Source: Herbaspirillum sp. AP02 (GTDB lineage: Bacteria; Pseudomonadota; Gammaproteobacteria; Burkholderiales; Burkholderiaceae_D). From it: a DNA stretch of 64,000 nt. The notes below the pieces were generated by a model. That model searched no databases. It was not told where the DNA came from and saw nothing but the letters and a program-made list of their open reading frames with translations. The stretch spans positions 492,930 through 556,929 of the forward strand of contig NZ_JADWMY010000002.1 of NCBI RefSeq assembly GCF_015767275.1. The letters are read 5' to 3'. The position numbers and the translations under genes were made by a program. Position 1 is the stretch's first letter; every line of letters starts with the position of its first letter. Positions 25,588 to 35,326 of the stretch are shown piece by piece.

Positions 25588-25827
25588 GCTTGTCTGATCT
25601 CGGTGTGCCACGCGTTGCGTGGCGGTCGTTCGGCCGTGTATTTTATCCGTCTCGTGCGCCGCCCGCCGCGGGTTCGCATGATCGTCGGGATTTTTCGACA
25701 AGGAACGGGTGTTTTCCGCCCACCGTCTGGCCGGATCCACTTATGGGTAGAATCGATGATCTGGACTTGATCCATCCATTTCACAGATAAACCAGATTCT
25801 CTCAACAAGATTCTCACCAGGGGCCGT

Positions 25828-26739
25828 ATGGAACTGAGGCAACTGCGCCAATTCGTGGCGCTGGCGGAAGAAAAGAGTTTTACCCGGGCGGCTTCGCGCT
25901 GCCACATCGTGCAATCGGCGTTGTCGTCCTCCATCCGCCTGCTGGAAGAGGAACTGGCCGCGCCGCTGTTCGTGCGCACCACACGTCGGGTCGAGCTGAC
26001 CGCCGCCGGCGAAGCCTTCCTCGACAGCGCCCGGCGCGCACTGGGTGCGCTGGAGCAGGGCGCCACCGATGTGGCCGACGTCAATGCCATGCGACGCGGC
26101 CGCCTGTCCATCGGCACGGTGCAAAGCCTGCCTTCCTTCGTCGACCTGCCGGCGGTGCTGGCACGCTTCCATCGTCGTCATCCTGCGGTGGAGGTGCGGC
26201 TGTGCCAGGGGGCGGCGGGCGAGTTGAACGAGAAGGTGGCCTCGCGCCAGCTGGACCTGGCCGTCCTGCCCATCGAAGAAAGCGGCGAAGGCCTGCAGAG
26301 CCATATCATCGCCTGCGAAGACCTGGTGTTGGCCTGCATCCCTACCCATCGCCTGGCCAAGGCGCGCTCGGTGACGCTGGAGCAACTGGCCGGCGAGGAT
26401 TTCGTCGATTTCGAGACCGGCCTGGGTACGCGGGCCCTGGTGGATCGCGGCTTTGCCGAAGCCGGCCTGCGGCGCCGCCTGGCCTTCGAGGTCAGCGATC
26501 TGGTGACCTTGCTGGACCTGGTGGTGCACGGACTGGGCGTGGCCCTGTTGCCGCGTGACGTGGTGCGCTCGCGCCGGGGCAAGCTGGCCACGGTCAACCT
26601 GCGCGGCGTGGAGCTGTGCTGGGAACTGGTGGTCACGCACAAGGGTGCCGCCCGCAATGGCGCACCAGTGCTGGACGCAGCACCGGCGGCGTTTCTCGAA
26701 TTGTTGATGGAACAGGCGCGGGAGCAGGGAAGGGCGTGA
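25828..26739 (+). CDS. LysR-family transcriptional regulator
   Basis: 303-residue LysR-type regulator: N-terminal MELRQLRQFVALAEEKSFTRAA with winged helix (SRCHIVQSALSSSIRLLEEEL) and effector domain from RLSIGTVQSLPSF, of the CynR/CbbR-like group. Divergent from map, with 240 bases between, and convergent with the MFS gene at 26836, which could be its target. Effector unknown. Confidence 0.9.
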   Translation: MELRQLRQFVALAEEKSFTRAASRCHIVQSALSSSIRLLEEELAAPLFVRTTRRVELTAAGEAFLDSARRALGALEQGATDVADVNAMRRGRLSIGTVQSLPSFVDLPAVLARFHRRHPAVEVRLCQGAAGELNEKVASRQLDLAVLPIEESGEGLQSHIIACEDLVLACIPTHRLAKARSVTLEQLAGEDFVDFETGLGTRALVDRGFAEAGLRRRLAFEVSDLVTLLDLVVHGLGVALLPRDVVRSRRGKLATVNLRGVELCWELVVTHKGAARNGAPVLDAAPAAFLELLMEQAREQGRA

Positions 26740-26835
26740 GCTGGCTGGATGTTCGCCGACCTCATCTGGTGGTCCTCGCACTCTCCCACGGCACGCCCCG
26801 CCCGCAGGTGATCGCATCCAGACTGCCGCGCTGCT

Positions 26836-28014
26836 TCAGATGAAACGCCGCACCGCCTTGCCGCCGAACAGTGCGACCACCACCATCACCAGCGACACCC
26901 CCACGAAGCTCACCCGCAAGCCCAGATGTTCGGCCACGCCACCGATGAAGACCGGGCCCAGCAGCATACCCACATAGGCGAAGCGCGCCACGGCGGCAAT
27001 GCTCTCGGCGGCCGCCATGCCAGGCACCCGGGCTGCGGCCAGGAAGAAGATCGGCATCAGGTTGGCAATGCCCAGGCCCGCCAGCAGCAGCCCGGCCATG
27101 GTGGCCAGCGGGGCCGGCCAGGCTGCCGCCAGGGCGATGCCGGCGGCGCCGGCCACTCCGCTCCAGGCCAGGGTGCGCAGGCCGCCGATGCGGGCACGGA
27201 TGCGGTCGCCGGTCAGCCGTCCGGCCGCCATGCCGGTGGAAAACGCCGCATAGCTGTAGCTGACCCAGGCCGCCGGCGATTGCGCCACGTCGCGCATGTA
27301 CACCGCTGCCCAGTCATACATGCCACCCTCGCACACCAGCGCCAGGAAGGCGATGCCACCCAGCACCAATACCATGCGGCGCGCCCGGCCATCGGCCCCG
27401 CTAGCGCCCGTGGTCTCGTCATGTACGGCGTCGGGCAGGGCGAAGGGGCCGATGGACAAGGCCACCGCCAGTGTGCCGGCCCCGACCAGCGCCGCATGGG
27501 CCAGCGGCGACAGCCCGGGCAGGGCACCCAGCGCCGAGCCGGCGATGCCGCCGATGCTGAACATGGCGTGCAGGGTGGACATGATGGGCCGCGTGCGCTG
27601 GCCTTCCACCAGCGCAGCCTGTACCGACATGGCCACATCGAAGGCGGCCATGGCGCTGCCGAACACCAGCAACAGCGCCACCAGCATCCAGAACTGGGGT
27701 GCCAGCGGGATCAGCAATAGCGTGGCCGCATACAGGATGCCGACCTGGCGCAGGGCACGGGCACTACCGACGCGGGCGATCCACTTGCCGGACTGGCCCA
27801 TGGTCAGCAGCGCGCCCCCGGCCACGGCCAGCATGGCCAGCGACAGCACCGCGTCGGACAGCGCGAAACGCTCCTTCACCGAGGGAATCAGCACGCCCCA
27901 GGTGGCGAAGGTGGCACCGTTGACGAAGAACTGCGCCATCGTGGCGCGGGTGGCGTTACGGCTGCGGACGGATTCGCCAGGGGAAGTGGAGCGGGGAGAG
28001 GTGCCGGGCGTCAT
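26836..28014 (-). CDS. MFS transporter (YbjJ-like)
   Basis: 392-residue major facilitator with about 12 membrane helices and a long central loop rich in Gly/Ala/Asp near residue 205. The N-terminal 25 residues are polar and the first helix begins near AQFFVNGATFATWG, the opening typical of YbjJ-like permeases. Substrate unknown. Preceded by an operator-like set of inverted repeats at 28061-28116. Confidence 0.85.
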   Translation of the reverse strand: MTPGTSPRSTSPGESVRSRNATRATMAQFFVNGATFATWGVLIPSVKERFALSDAVLSLAMLAVAGGALLTMGQSGKWIARVGSARALRQVGILYAATLLLIPLAPQFWMLVALLLVFGSAMAAFDVAMSVQAALVEGQRTRPIMSTLHAMFSIGGIAGSALGALPGLSPLAHAALVGAGTLAVALSIGPFALPDAVHDETTGASGADGRARRMVLVLGGIAFLALVCEGGMYDWAAVYMRDVAQSPAAWVSYSYAAFSTGMAAGRLTGDRIRARIGGLRTLAWSGVAGAAGIALAAAWPAPLATMAGLLLAGLGIANLMPIFFLAAARVPGMAAAESIAAVARFAYVGMLLGPVFIGGVAEHLGLRVSFVGVSLVMVVVALFGGKAVRRFI

Positions 28015-28060
28015 GAAGAACCTGCAGGAAAAATCAAAAAGCGTGACTTTGCCAGTATTT

Positions 28061-28116
28061 GATTCATCTGTTAAATGGAATATTTAGATCAACTCCATCG
28101 ATTCAGCAGATGAATC
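28061..28116. promoter_or_regulatory. Inverted-repeat cluster upstream of the MFS gene
   Basis: GATTCATCTG (28061-28070) is the exact reverse complement of CAGATGAATC (28107-28116), and a tighter dyad GATTCA-5-TGAATC lies at 28100-28116. Three half-sites within 56 bases, 47 bases upstream of the MFS start, look like a repressor or LysR operator. The binding protein is unknown. Confidence 0.5.
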
Positions 28117-28143
28117 TACGCGTCTACGTCAGCAGTGCGGCCG

Positions 28144-28178
28144 AAAAAAAGCCCGGCCAGCTTGCGCTGGGACCGGGC
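28144..28178 (-). terminator. Rho-independent terminator of the dgo operon
   Basis: Minus-strand hairpin GCCCGG-GA-bulge-CCAG type (arms 28151-28160 and 28167-28178, 6-base loop) followed on that strand by seven T (28144-28150). Lies 33 bases after dgoD. Confidence 0.85.
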
Positions 28179-28210
28179 CGAGGGACTACCGAGGAGGAGG
28201 GTTTGGCTTG

Positions 28211-29359
28211 TTACCACTCGGCAAAACTGCCGTCCTTGTGGCGCCAGATCGGGTTGCGCCAGCGGTGGCCGACTTCGGCGCGCTGACGGACATATTCTTC
28301 GTTGATCTCGATGCCCAGGCCGGGGCCTTGCGGGATCTTGACGTAGCCGTCTTCATAGGCGAACACGTTCTTGTCGCGGATGTAGTCCAGCAGGTCATTG
28401 CTTTCGTTGTAGTGGATGCCCAGGCTCTGTTCCTGGATGAAGGCGTTGTAGCTGCCGGCGTCCACCTGCAGGCAGGAGGCCAGGGCGATCGGACCCAGCG
28501 GGCAGTGCAGCGCCAGCGCCACGTCGTAGGCCTCGGCCATCATGGCGATCTTGCGGGTCTCGGTGATGCCGCCGGCGTGCGACACGTCGGGCTGGATGAT
28601 GTCCACGTAACCCTCGGAGAGGATGCGCTTGAAGTCCCAGCGCGAATACAGGCGTTCACCCAGGGCGATCGGGGTCGAGGTCAGGTGGGCGATTTCCTTC
28701 AGGGCCTCGTAGTTCTCCGACAGCACCGGCTCTTCGATGAACATCAGCTTGTACGGCTCCAGTTCCTTGATCAATACCTTGGCCATGGGCTTGTGCACGC
28801 GGCCGTGGAAGTCCACGCCGATACCCACGTTGGGGCCGACCGCTTCGCGCACGGCCTGGACGTTGGCCAGGGTCAGTTCGATCTTGTCGTGGCTGTCGAT
28901 GAATTGCAGTTCTTCGGTGCCATTCATCTTCACGGCGGTGAAGCCGCGTGCCACCGCATTCTTGGCCGCTGCAGCGGTATCGGCCGGGCGGTCGCCGCCG
29001 ATCCAGGAATACACGCGGATGGAGTCACGCACTGCGCCACCCAGCAACTGGTGTACCGGTACACCCAGGGCCTTGCCCTTGATATCCCACAGGGCCTGGT
29101 CGATACCGGCCAGGGCGCTCATGTGGATGGCGCCGCCACGGTAGAAGCCACCGCGATAGAGCACTGTCCAGTGGTCTTCGATATTGCGCGGGTCCTTGCC
29201 GATCAGGTAGTCGGCCAGTTCGTCCACGGCGGCCGAGACGCTATGGGCACGACCTTCGACGATGGGCTCGCCCCAGCCGACGATGCCTTCGTCAGTCTCG
29301 ATCTTGAGGAAGCACCAGCGCGGCGGCACGATGAAGGTAGTGATCTTGGTGATTTTCAT
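28211..29359 (-). CDS. dgoD: D-galactonate dehydratase
   Basis: 382-residue enolase-superfamily enzyme converting D-galactonate to 2-keto-3-deoxy-D-galactonate. Active-site residues fall at the same numbers as in E. coli DgoD: Asp183 and His185 (VDFHGR), Glu209 (FIEEP), Glu235 (LGERLYS) and His285 (LHCPLGP). Starts [19 protein letters not shown] as in the family. Last gene of the minus-strand operon mutarotase-dgoK-dgoA-dgoD, 119 bases after dgoA, followed by a terminator. Confidence 0.96.
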   Translation of the reverse strand: MKITKITTFIVPPRWCFLKIETDEGIVGWGEPIVEGRAHSVSAAVDELADYLIGKDPRNIEDHWTVLYRGGFYRGGAIHMSALAGIDQALWDIKGKALGVPVHQLLGGAVRDSIRVYSWIGGDRPADTAAAAKNAVARGFTAVKMNGTEELQFIDSHDKIELTLANVQAVREAVGPNVGIGVDFHGRVHKPMAKVLIKELEPYKLMFIEEPVLSENYEALKEIAHLTSTPIALGERLYSRWDFKRILSEGYVDIIQPDVSHAGGITETRKIAMMAEAYDVALALHCPLGPIALASCLQVDAGSYNAFIQEQSLGIHYNESNDLLDYIRDKNVFAYEDGYVKIPQGPGLGIEINEEYVRQRAEVGHRWRNPIWRHKDGSFAEW

Positions 29360-29478
29360 TGTTCTGTCCGGTTATGCGTTTAATCTGTTCAGGTGAAAAA
29401 TGATCGGCTTGCGATCGGTTGCAACGATGAATGTCCTGGGCTGGCAATCGCGCTGGCTGCCTGTCAGTCCGTCAGGCC

Positions 29479-30117
29479 TCAGCCCAGCGCCTTCCATGCG
29501 GCCACGAAGGCCACGGCACGCTGGCGTACTTCCTCGGCCGACAGGCCGGGGGTGTACAAGGCCGAGCCCAAGCCGAAGCCCGATGCACCGGCCGCGCGGA
29601 ACACCGCCATGCCCTCGGGCGTGATGCCGCCCACCGGCAGCAGCGCGATGTCCCGCGAGATGACGGCACGCCAGGCCTTGACCACCTGGGGGCCGAGCTG
29701 TTCGGCCGGGAACATCTTGAGGACGTCGGCACCGTTGTCCAGGGCGGCAAAGGCCTCGGTCACGGTGGCGACGCCCGGTGCGCTGTAGAGGCCGGCGTCA
29801 CGGGCTGCGCGGATGACGGCGCCATCGCTGTGGGGCATGACGATCAGTTCGCCACCGGCATCCTTGACCTGCTGTACCTGCGCGGGCTTCAACACCGTGC
29901 CGGCGCCGACGATGCAGTCGGCCGGCAGGCTCTTGCGCAGGGCGCTGATGCTCACCAGCGGGTCGGGCGAATTGAGGGGTACCTCGATGATGCGAAAACC
30001 GCTGTCATAGAGGGCCGCGCCGATGGCTTCGGCCTCGGCATTACGCACGCCGCGCAGGATGGCGATCATGCCGGTGTGGCGCAGGGCGTCGTTGAATCGT
30101 TGGGTCTGGAGTTGCAT
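29479..30117 (-). CDS. dgoA: 2-dehydro-3-deoxy-6-phosphogalactonate aldolase
   Basis: 212-residue KDPG/KDPGal aldolase-family enzyme cleaving 2-keto-3-deoxy-6-phosphogalactonate to pyruvate and glyceraldehyde-3-phosphate. Key features: GMIAILRGV, Glu in FRIIEVPLNSP, VGAGTVL, and Schiff-base Lys in VLKMFPAEQLGP. The ATG at 30117 with GGAAGAG upstream gives the family N-terminus; an in-frame ATG at 30291 overlaps dgoK and is rejected. Sits between dgoK and dgoD. Confidence 0.95.
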   Translation of the reverse strand: MQLQTQRFNDALRHTGMIAILRGVRNAEAEAIGAALYDSGFRIIEVPLNSPDPLVSISALRKSLPADCIVGAGTVLKPAQVQQVKDAGGELIVMPHSDGAVIRAARDAGLYSAPGVATVTEAFAALDNGADVLKMFPAEQLGPQVVKAWRAVISRDIALLPVGGITPEGMAVFRAAGASGFGLGSALYTPGLSAEEVRQRAVAFVAAWKALG

Positions 30118-30157
30118 ATTCTCTTCCGTGATGCGGTTGATGGTGGCGACCTTGGCC

Positions 30158-31126
30158 TCAGGCGACCAGTCCGGCGTGGCGCGCCAGCACCCATAGGCCG
30201 ACTTCGGTGGCGGCGTCGGCCTGGCTGACCGGCCCCAGGCCGAACAGGTCCAATGCCAGCTGGTAGCGGCGGCACAGACCAGCGTCGCCAATCAGGACGA
30301 TGGTTGGCGCTTGTGCCGGGTACAGGGTTTTCAGGGCGGCCAGCTCGTGGCCGATCAACAGGCCCGACAGATAGTCCGGCTGCGCCTCGGCCGCCAGTTC
30401 GCCGGTCAGGCCCAGGGTGCGGCTGCTGAAGATGTTGGAGAGCACGCCGCTCTTGCCTTCCGGCCCCAGCGCCACGCGCGCGCCGCGCAGGAAGGCGGCA
30501 TCATCTGCGGCCTCGGGCTTGTGCATGGTGCGACCGAGGATGGTGTGGGCGCACAGGGCGCCGTAGACTTCGCCGGTCATGAAGGTGTCGAAATGCTCGA
30601 TGCAGCCATCGAGCACGCGCACCCACTTCGAATGGGTGCCAGGCAGGCCGATCAGCAGCTCGCGCTCATGGCGCGTCTGCAGGGCGCCGATGACCTGGGT
30701 TTCCTCGCCGCGCATCACGTTGGGCAGGGTCGAGGCCTGCAGCAGGCCCGGCACGATCCACAGCGCACGGCCCAGGCCGGTATCGACTTCGGTCAGCTTG
30801 CTGCCGATCAGGTCGGGCGAGAGTGGCACGTTCAGGTAGGCGGCTTCGCGCCAGCCCTGCTTGCTGCCGACCATGCCGGCGGCAATCAGCGGCGCCTGCG
30901 GTGCGGCCTTGAGCCAGTCGCCGCAGGCTGCTTCCAGCGCGGCACGATAGGGCGCGTGCGCGTCCTCGCCATGCTCCACGGCGGGCAGGTTCATGATGCC
31001 CCAGGGATGGGCGCGGCGTTCGATCACCTGGCCGTTACGGTCGAAGCGGTAGCAGCGCAGCGAGGAGGTGCCCCAGTCGAGGGCGATCAGGGCGCAGTCT
31101 GTTTGGAGGTCTTGGTGGGTCGTCAT
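30158..31126 (-). CDS. dgoK: 2-dehydro-3-deoxygalactonokinase
   Basis: 322-residue sugar-acid kinase phosphorylating 2-keto-3-deoxygalactonate at O6. N-terminal LIALDWGTSSLRCYRFD forms the phosphate loop of the ASKHA-type fold; AAGMVGSKQGW and GLPGTHSKW are DgoK signatures. Fifteen bases separate it from the mutarotase gene upstream and 40 from dgoA downstream. Confidence 0.95.
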   Translation of the reverse strand: MTTHQDLQTDCALIALDWGTSSLRCYRFDRNGQVIERRAHPWGIMNLPAVEHGEDAHAPYRAALEAACGDWLKAAPQAPLIAAGMVGSKQGWREAAYLNVPLSPDLIGSKLTEVDTGLGRALWIVPGLLQASTLPNVMRGEETQVIGALQTRHERELLIGLPGTHSKWVRVLDGCIEHFDTFMTGEVYGALCAHTILGRTMHKPEAADDAAFLRGARVALGPEGKSGVLSNIFSSRTLGLTGELAAEAQPDYLSGLLIGHELAALKTLYPAQAPTIVLIGDAGLCRRYQLALDLFGLGPVSQADAATEVGLWVLARHAGLVA

Positions 31127-31141
31127 GTTCGGTGCCGGGCG

Positions 31142-32116
31142 TCAGCGCGCCAGGCTGGTATGGTTCGTTTCGCTGCGTGCCTGTTCCTGGGCGATGTCAC
31201 AGACCGTGAAGCGGGTCAGCAGCACCATGTCTTCTCCGGGCGCCAGCGCGATCAGGCCAGGCTGGTTGGGCAGGTGGAAGGCGTCGACCGGGTGCGTCAC
31301 CGGTTCCAGGCAGAAATACGGCAGGCCATTGGGACGGAACATCAGCACGTAACCGCTGCGGTCGGTGGTGTGCATCTGCAGGCGCAGGCCGCGGGTAGGA
31401 TCTTCGATCATGGCCAGGCCGTCCCAGCCCTCGAAGCAATTGTCGATCAGGCCACCCTGCAGCAGCGCCGGGCGGTTGTAGTTCCAGCCGGCCGGCAACT
31501 GGCGGCTGAAGCCGGTGGGGATGCGATCAGGTCCGGACAGCCACACGCCGCGTGCACGGAACTGCAGGCGGGTGTGTGCATCGTGCAGGAAGTAAGGATG
31601 CAGGCCCAGGCCATAGGGCAGGGTCTCTTCGCCGGCGTTGGTGACGCGCAGTTCTATCTCCAGCGCGTTCTCGCGCAGTGTCAGCACCTGCCGCGCATGA
31701 TAGACATAGGGGTTGCCATCGCAGCGCGCCGAGTCCAGTTCCAGCGTCATGCGGTCCTCGGCCTGGGCCACGATGCTCCAGGCCTGGCGCCAGCTGTCAC
31801 CATGGATGGGAAACGGTTCGCCATCGCGGTTGGGCTGCAGGGGGTAATGCTTGCCATCGAAATCGAAACCGCCGCCGGTGATGCGGTTGGACCAGGGCAG
31901 CAGCGGAAAGCAGGCCGTCGCGTAGAGGGCCGCCGGGTCGGCGCTCCAGGGGCGCAGCAGCGGCAGCCATTTGCGCTCGCGCTGCCATTCCCACCCGGCC
32001 AGCGCACCGCCCAGGGCGGGTAGCACGTGCAGACGCTGACGCCCTGATTGCAGGGTATGGATTTCCGGCAGCCCCTTGGAGCCTGCGTGGTTGGCATCGG
32101 TTGCTCGGGATGGCAT
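31142..32116 (-). CDS. Aldose 1-epimerase (mutarotase) family protein
   Basis: 324-residue galactose-mutarotase-like protein that would interconvert alpha and beta anomers so a sugar 1-dehydrogenase gets its preferred form. Features: GGALAGWEW, FPLLPWSNRI, the catalytic-type His in PIHGDSWRQ, the GLGLHPYFL segment, and a Glu in YFCLEPVTHP. The ATG at 32116 with weak GAG upstream is preferred; an ATG at 32434 would add about 106 residues without homology. First gene of the dgo operon. Confidence 0.88.
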   Translation of the reverse strand: MPSRATDANHAGSKGLPEIHTLQSGRQRLHVLPALGGALAGWEWQRERKWLPLLRPWSADPAALYATACFPLLPWSNRITGGGFDFDGKHYPLQPNRDGEPFPIHGDSWRQAWSIVAQAEDRMTLELDSARCDGNPYVYHARQVLTLRENALEIELRVTNAGEETLPYGLGLHPYFLHDAHTRLQFRARGVWLSGPDRIPTGFSRQLPAGWNYNRPALLQGGLIDNCFEGWDGLAMIEDPTRGLRLQMHTTDRSGYVLMFRPNGLPYFCLEPVTHPVDAFHLPNQPGLIALAPGEDMVLLTRFTVCDIAQEQARSETNHTSLAR

Positions 32117-32675
32117 GGTGTCTCGTATCTTGTTATGGAGTGCGGCGCGCATCAGCGTTGCGGTGGTGCGGCGTCCCGTCGTGGGGACAGCGAAGTCGTC
32201 GGCAGGAAGAAGGAGTGGGCTCACGTGGATTCGCGCTCGGTCTTCAGGCTTGCGCTTCAAAAAAAATCTGGCTGATCCTATCACCGCCCCCCGATAGGGA
32301 ATAATGAAAAAAACATCGCAAACGATATCAAAATTGCGTGGCGCGCGCTGCCCGCTGCCACATCCGCCCGATATGCGCCGACGCGGTGCGGGAGTGGTCT
32401 CCCGCTGGTGCGGCGCTGAGGCGATTTTCCCCAACGATGTGCGAAACGGTATCGAAAAACATTAAAAATTCATTGGATACCTATTGGTCGCTTGCCTAAT
32501 ATGGAGCGCGAATCAGGGACTTCACGACCTTCAGGGACTACAGGGTCGTCCAGGATTTCAGCCGCACCGCGCCGCTTCCCGGCTTCATACTTATAAATCA
32601 AACGTATTCCGGCGCAGCGCAATCCACGCATACAACAAGGGGAAGTCCACAATTCCCTGCCAACGGAGACTGACA
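32117..32675. other. Divergent regulatory region between dgo operon and sugar ABC operon
   Basis: About 560 bases without a believable gene. It holds the promoter at 32470-32507 for the plus-strand ABC operon, a roughly 170-base leader after it, and dyad-like AT-rich sequence including GATATC (32324-32329 area) and GGTATCGAAAA (32447 area). On the minus strand a weaker copy of the same promoter pattern (TCATT at 32303-32307, TAGGAT at 32275-32280) could drive the dgo operon. Confidence 0.55.
32470..32507 (+). promoter_or_regulatory. Shared-pattern promoter, copy A (sugar ABC operon)
   Basis: TTGGAT (-35, 32473-32478), 18-base spacer containing TATTGGT, TAATAT (-10, 32497-32502), then GGAGC. 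About 23-24 of 38 positions are shared with the regions upstream of chvE and of the porin at 46109, implying a common regulator. Confidence 0.65.
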
Positions 32676-33650
32676 ATGAACTCGAAAAGAAGAGCGCTTC
32701 TGGGCGCAGCCATTTGCATGAGCCTGGGTAGCAGCGCCATGAGCCTTTCGGCTTTCGCTGCCGACAAACCGCTGACCATGGGCTTCTCGCAGGTGGGTGC
32801 CGAGAGTGAATGGCGCACCGCCAATACCGTATCCATCAAGGACGCTGCCAAGCAGGCCGGCGTCAACCTCAAATTCGCGGACGCCCAGCAGAAGCAGGAA
32901 AACCAGGTCAAGGCGATCCGCTCCTTCATCGCGCAAAAGGTGGATGTGATCGCCTTCTCGCCGGTGGTGGAATCGGGCTGGGAAACCGTGCTGCGTGAAG
33001 CCAAGGCCGCCAAGATCCCGGTCATCCTGACCGACCGTGCCGTCAACGTCACCGACAAGTCGCTGTACGTGACCTTCATCGGTTCGGACTTCGTCGAAGA
33101 GGGTCGCCGCGCCGGTCGCTGGCTGCTGGAAAAGGCCAAGTCCATGCCGGCCGGTGACATCAATATCGTCGAACTGCAGGGTACCGTCGGCTCGGCCCCG
33201 GCGATCGATCGCAAGACCGGCTTCGAGGAAGTCATCAAGGGCGAACCGCGCCTGAAGATCATCCGTTCGCAGACCGGCGACTTCACCCGCGCCAAGGGCA
33301 AGGAAGTGATGGAAGCCTTCCTCAAGGCCGAGGGCAAGAAGATCAACGTGCTCTACGCCCACAACGACGACATGGCCATCGGCGCGATCCAGGCCATCGA
33401 AGAGGCCGGCATGAAGCCGGGCAAGGACATCATCATCATCTCCATCGACGGCGTGAAGGGTGCCTTCGAAGCCATGATGGCCGGCAAGCTCAATGTGACC
33501 GTGGAATGCAGTCCGCTGCTGGGTCCGCAACTGATGCAGATCGCCAAGGACATCAAGGCCGGCAAGGAAGTGCCCAAGCGCATCACTACCGAGGAAAGCG
33601 TCTTCCCGGCCGAAGTGGCGGCCAAGGAATTCCCGAACCGCAAGTATTGA
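32676..33650 (+). CDS. Sugar ABC transporter substrate-binding protein (YtfQ-like)
   Basis: 324-residue periplasmic binding protein of the Peripla_BP_4 type closest to YtfQ, the galactofuranose-binding protein. Signal peptide ends AFA|A near residue 28; mature chain begins KPLTMGFSQVGAESEWR. NVTDKSLYVTFIGSDF and the NDDMAIGAIQAIEEAG hinge are typical. CGGAGA precedes the ATG at 32676; the open frame to 32484 is leader. First gene of an SBP-ATPase-permease-permease operon, followed by a strong hairpin. Confidence 0.92.
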   Translation: MNSKRRALLGAAICMSLGSSAMSLSAFAADKPLTMGFSQVGAESEWRTANTVSIKDAAKQAGVNLKFADAQQKQENQVKAIRSFIAQKVDVIAFSPVVESGWETVLREAKAAKIPVILTDRAVNVTDKSLYVTFIGSDFVEEGRRAGRWLLEKAKSMPAGDINIVELQGTVGSAPAIDRKTGFEEVIKGEPRLKIIRSQTGDFTRAKGKEVMEAFLKAEGKKINVLYAHNDDMAIGAIQAIEEAGMKPGKDIIIISIDGVKGAFEAMMAGKLNVTVECSPLLGPQLMQIAKDIKAGKEVPKRITTEESVFPAEVAAKEFPNRKY

Positions 33651-33663
33651 GATCGGCATGAAG

Positions 33664-33702
33664 GCAACACACCCGCCCTGGGCTTCAGGGCGGGTGTGTT
33701 GC
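33664..33702 (+). repeat. Perfect 17-bp intercistronic hairpin
   Basis: Arms 33664-33680 and 33686-33702 (outer bases GCAACACACC / GGTGTGTTGC) with a 5-base GGCTT loop. No T-run follows. Lies 13 bases after the binding-protein stop, between it and the ATPase gene; likely stabilises the upstream mRNA or attenuates read-through so that binding protein exceeds permease. Confidence 0.85.
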
Positions 33703-33772
33703 TGGTCGGGCGGGTCGGACCTGGTGCGCATGCTGGCGCATGAGGTGTTGCGATGGTTTTGATGGAGTTGCG

Positions 33773-35326
33773 ATGACGATGTCTGTCGGGGCGCAGGCGC
33801 GTCCCATGCTGGAATTGAGTGGTGTACACAAGGCATTTGCGGGCGTGAAGGCGCTCACCGATGTCGGCTTGCGGCTGTTCCCGGGGGAAGTGCATACCCT
33901 GATGGGACAGAACGGCGCAGGCAAGTCCACGCTGATCAAGGTGTTGACTGGCGTGCATGAGCCCGATCAGGGCAAGATCGAACTGGATGGCCGCGCCATT
34001 GCACCGGCCTCCACGCTGGAGGCGCAGGCGCTGGGCATCAGCACGGTCTATCAGGAAGTCAATCTGTGTCCCAATCTGTCGGTGGCCGAGAATATCTTCA
34101 TCGGCCGCTATCCCAAGCGCTTCGGTCGGATCGACTGGAACAGCGTCCACGCACAGGCGAAGCTGCTGCTGCAGCAGCAATTGCAGATCGATATCGATGT
34201 GGCGGCCCAGTTGTCGTCCTATCCGCTGGCGATCCAGCAGATGGTGGCGATCTCGCGTGCTCTGTCGGTATCGGCCAAGGTGCTGATCCTGGATGAGCCC
34301 ACCTCCAGCCTGGACGAGGCCGAGGTGCAGCAGTTGTTCAAGGTGCTGCGGCGCCTGCGCGAGCAGGGCATGGCGATTCTCTTCGTGACCCATTTCCTGG
34401 ACCAGACCTACGAGATTTCGGACCGCATCACGGTGCTGCGCAATGGGGTCCGCGAAGGCGAATACCTGGTCGCCGACCTCTCACGTCTGGAGCTGGTCAA
34501 CAAGATGGTGGGCGTGACCGCAGTCGATCATCGCAAGGTCGAAGCCGGTGCCGAGGCCCTGGCCTCGGGGCTGTCGGCCGATGCGGCAGAGCAGGGCGAA
34601 GTCTTCCTGCAGGCCGACGGGTTCGGTCGGCGTGGCGTACTGGCGCCGCAGGACCTGGAATTGCGGCGCGGTGAAGTGTATGGCCTGTGCGGCCTGCTGG
34701 GCTCGGGACGGACCGAGATGGCGCGTCTGCTGTTCGGCGCCGACCGCGCCGACAGCGGGCAACTGCGCATCGAAGGTCGCGCCGTCAGGCTCAATGTGCC
34801 GCGCGATGCGATTGCGGCCGGCATCGGTTTCTGTTCCGAGGACCGCAAGAAGGAAGGTGCGATCCTGGAGTTGTCGGTGCGCGAAAACATCATCCTGGCG
34901 CTGCAGGCAAGGCAGGGCCTGTTCCGCGTACTGCCGCGCAAGCGCCAGAACCAGATCGCCAGCGATTACGTGAAATGGCTGGGCATCAAGACTGCCGACC
35001 TGGAAACCCCGATCGGCCTGCTCTCCGGCGGCAACCAGCAGAAGGCCTTGCTGGCGCGCTGGCTGGCGACCGACCCGGGCATGCTGATCCTGGATGAACC
35101 CACGCGCGGCATCGACGTGCGGGCCAAGCAGGAGATCATGGATTTCGTCATCGCCATGTGCCGCAAGGGTATGTCCATTCTTTTCATTTCCTCCGAGATT
35201 GCCGAGGTCCTGCGCTGCAGTGACCGCATGCTGGTGCTGCGCGACCGTCGTGCCTGTGGCGAATACCGTCGCGGTGAACTCGACGAGCAGTCGGTCTTGC
35301 AGGTCATCGCGGGAGAGGCCGCATGA
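33773..35326 (+). CDS. Sugar ABC transporter ATP-binding protein (YtfR-like)
   Basis: 517-residue double-ATPase subunit of a carbohydrate importer. First half: Walker A GQNGAGKST (about residues 44-52), Walker [13 protein letters not shown]. Second half has the degenerate loop GLLGSGRTEMARLLFGAD, signature [15 protein letters not shown] and Walker [13 protein letters not shown]. The ATG at 33773 follows GGAG and is preferred to 33740. Ends in an ATGA overlap with the first permease gene. Confidence 0.95.
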   Translation: MTMSVGAQARPMLELSGVHKAFAGVKALTDVGLRLFPGEVHTLMGQNGAGKSTLIKVLTGVHEPDQGKIELDGRAIAPASTLEAQALGISTVYQEVNLCPNLSVAENIFIGRYPKRFGRIDWNSVHAQAKLLLQQQLQIDIDVAAQLSSYPLAIQQMVAISRALSVSAKVLILDEPTSSLDEAEVQQLFKVLRRLREQGMAILFVTHFLDQTYEISDRITVLRNGVREGEYLVADLSRLELVNKMVGVTAVDHRKVEAGAEALASGLSADAAEQGEVFLQADGFGRRGVLAPQDLELRRGEVYGLCGLLGSGRTEMARLLFGADRADSGQLRIEGRAVRLNVPRDAIAAGIGFCSEDRKKEGAILELSVRENIILALQARQGLFRVLPRKRQNQIASDYVKWLGIKTADLETPIGLLSGGNQQKALLARWLATDPGMLILDEPTRGIDVRAKQEIMDFVIAMCRKGMSILFISSEIAEVLRCSDRMLVLRDRRACGEYRRGELDEQSVLQVIAGEAA

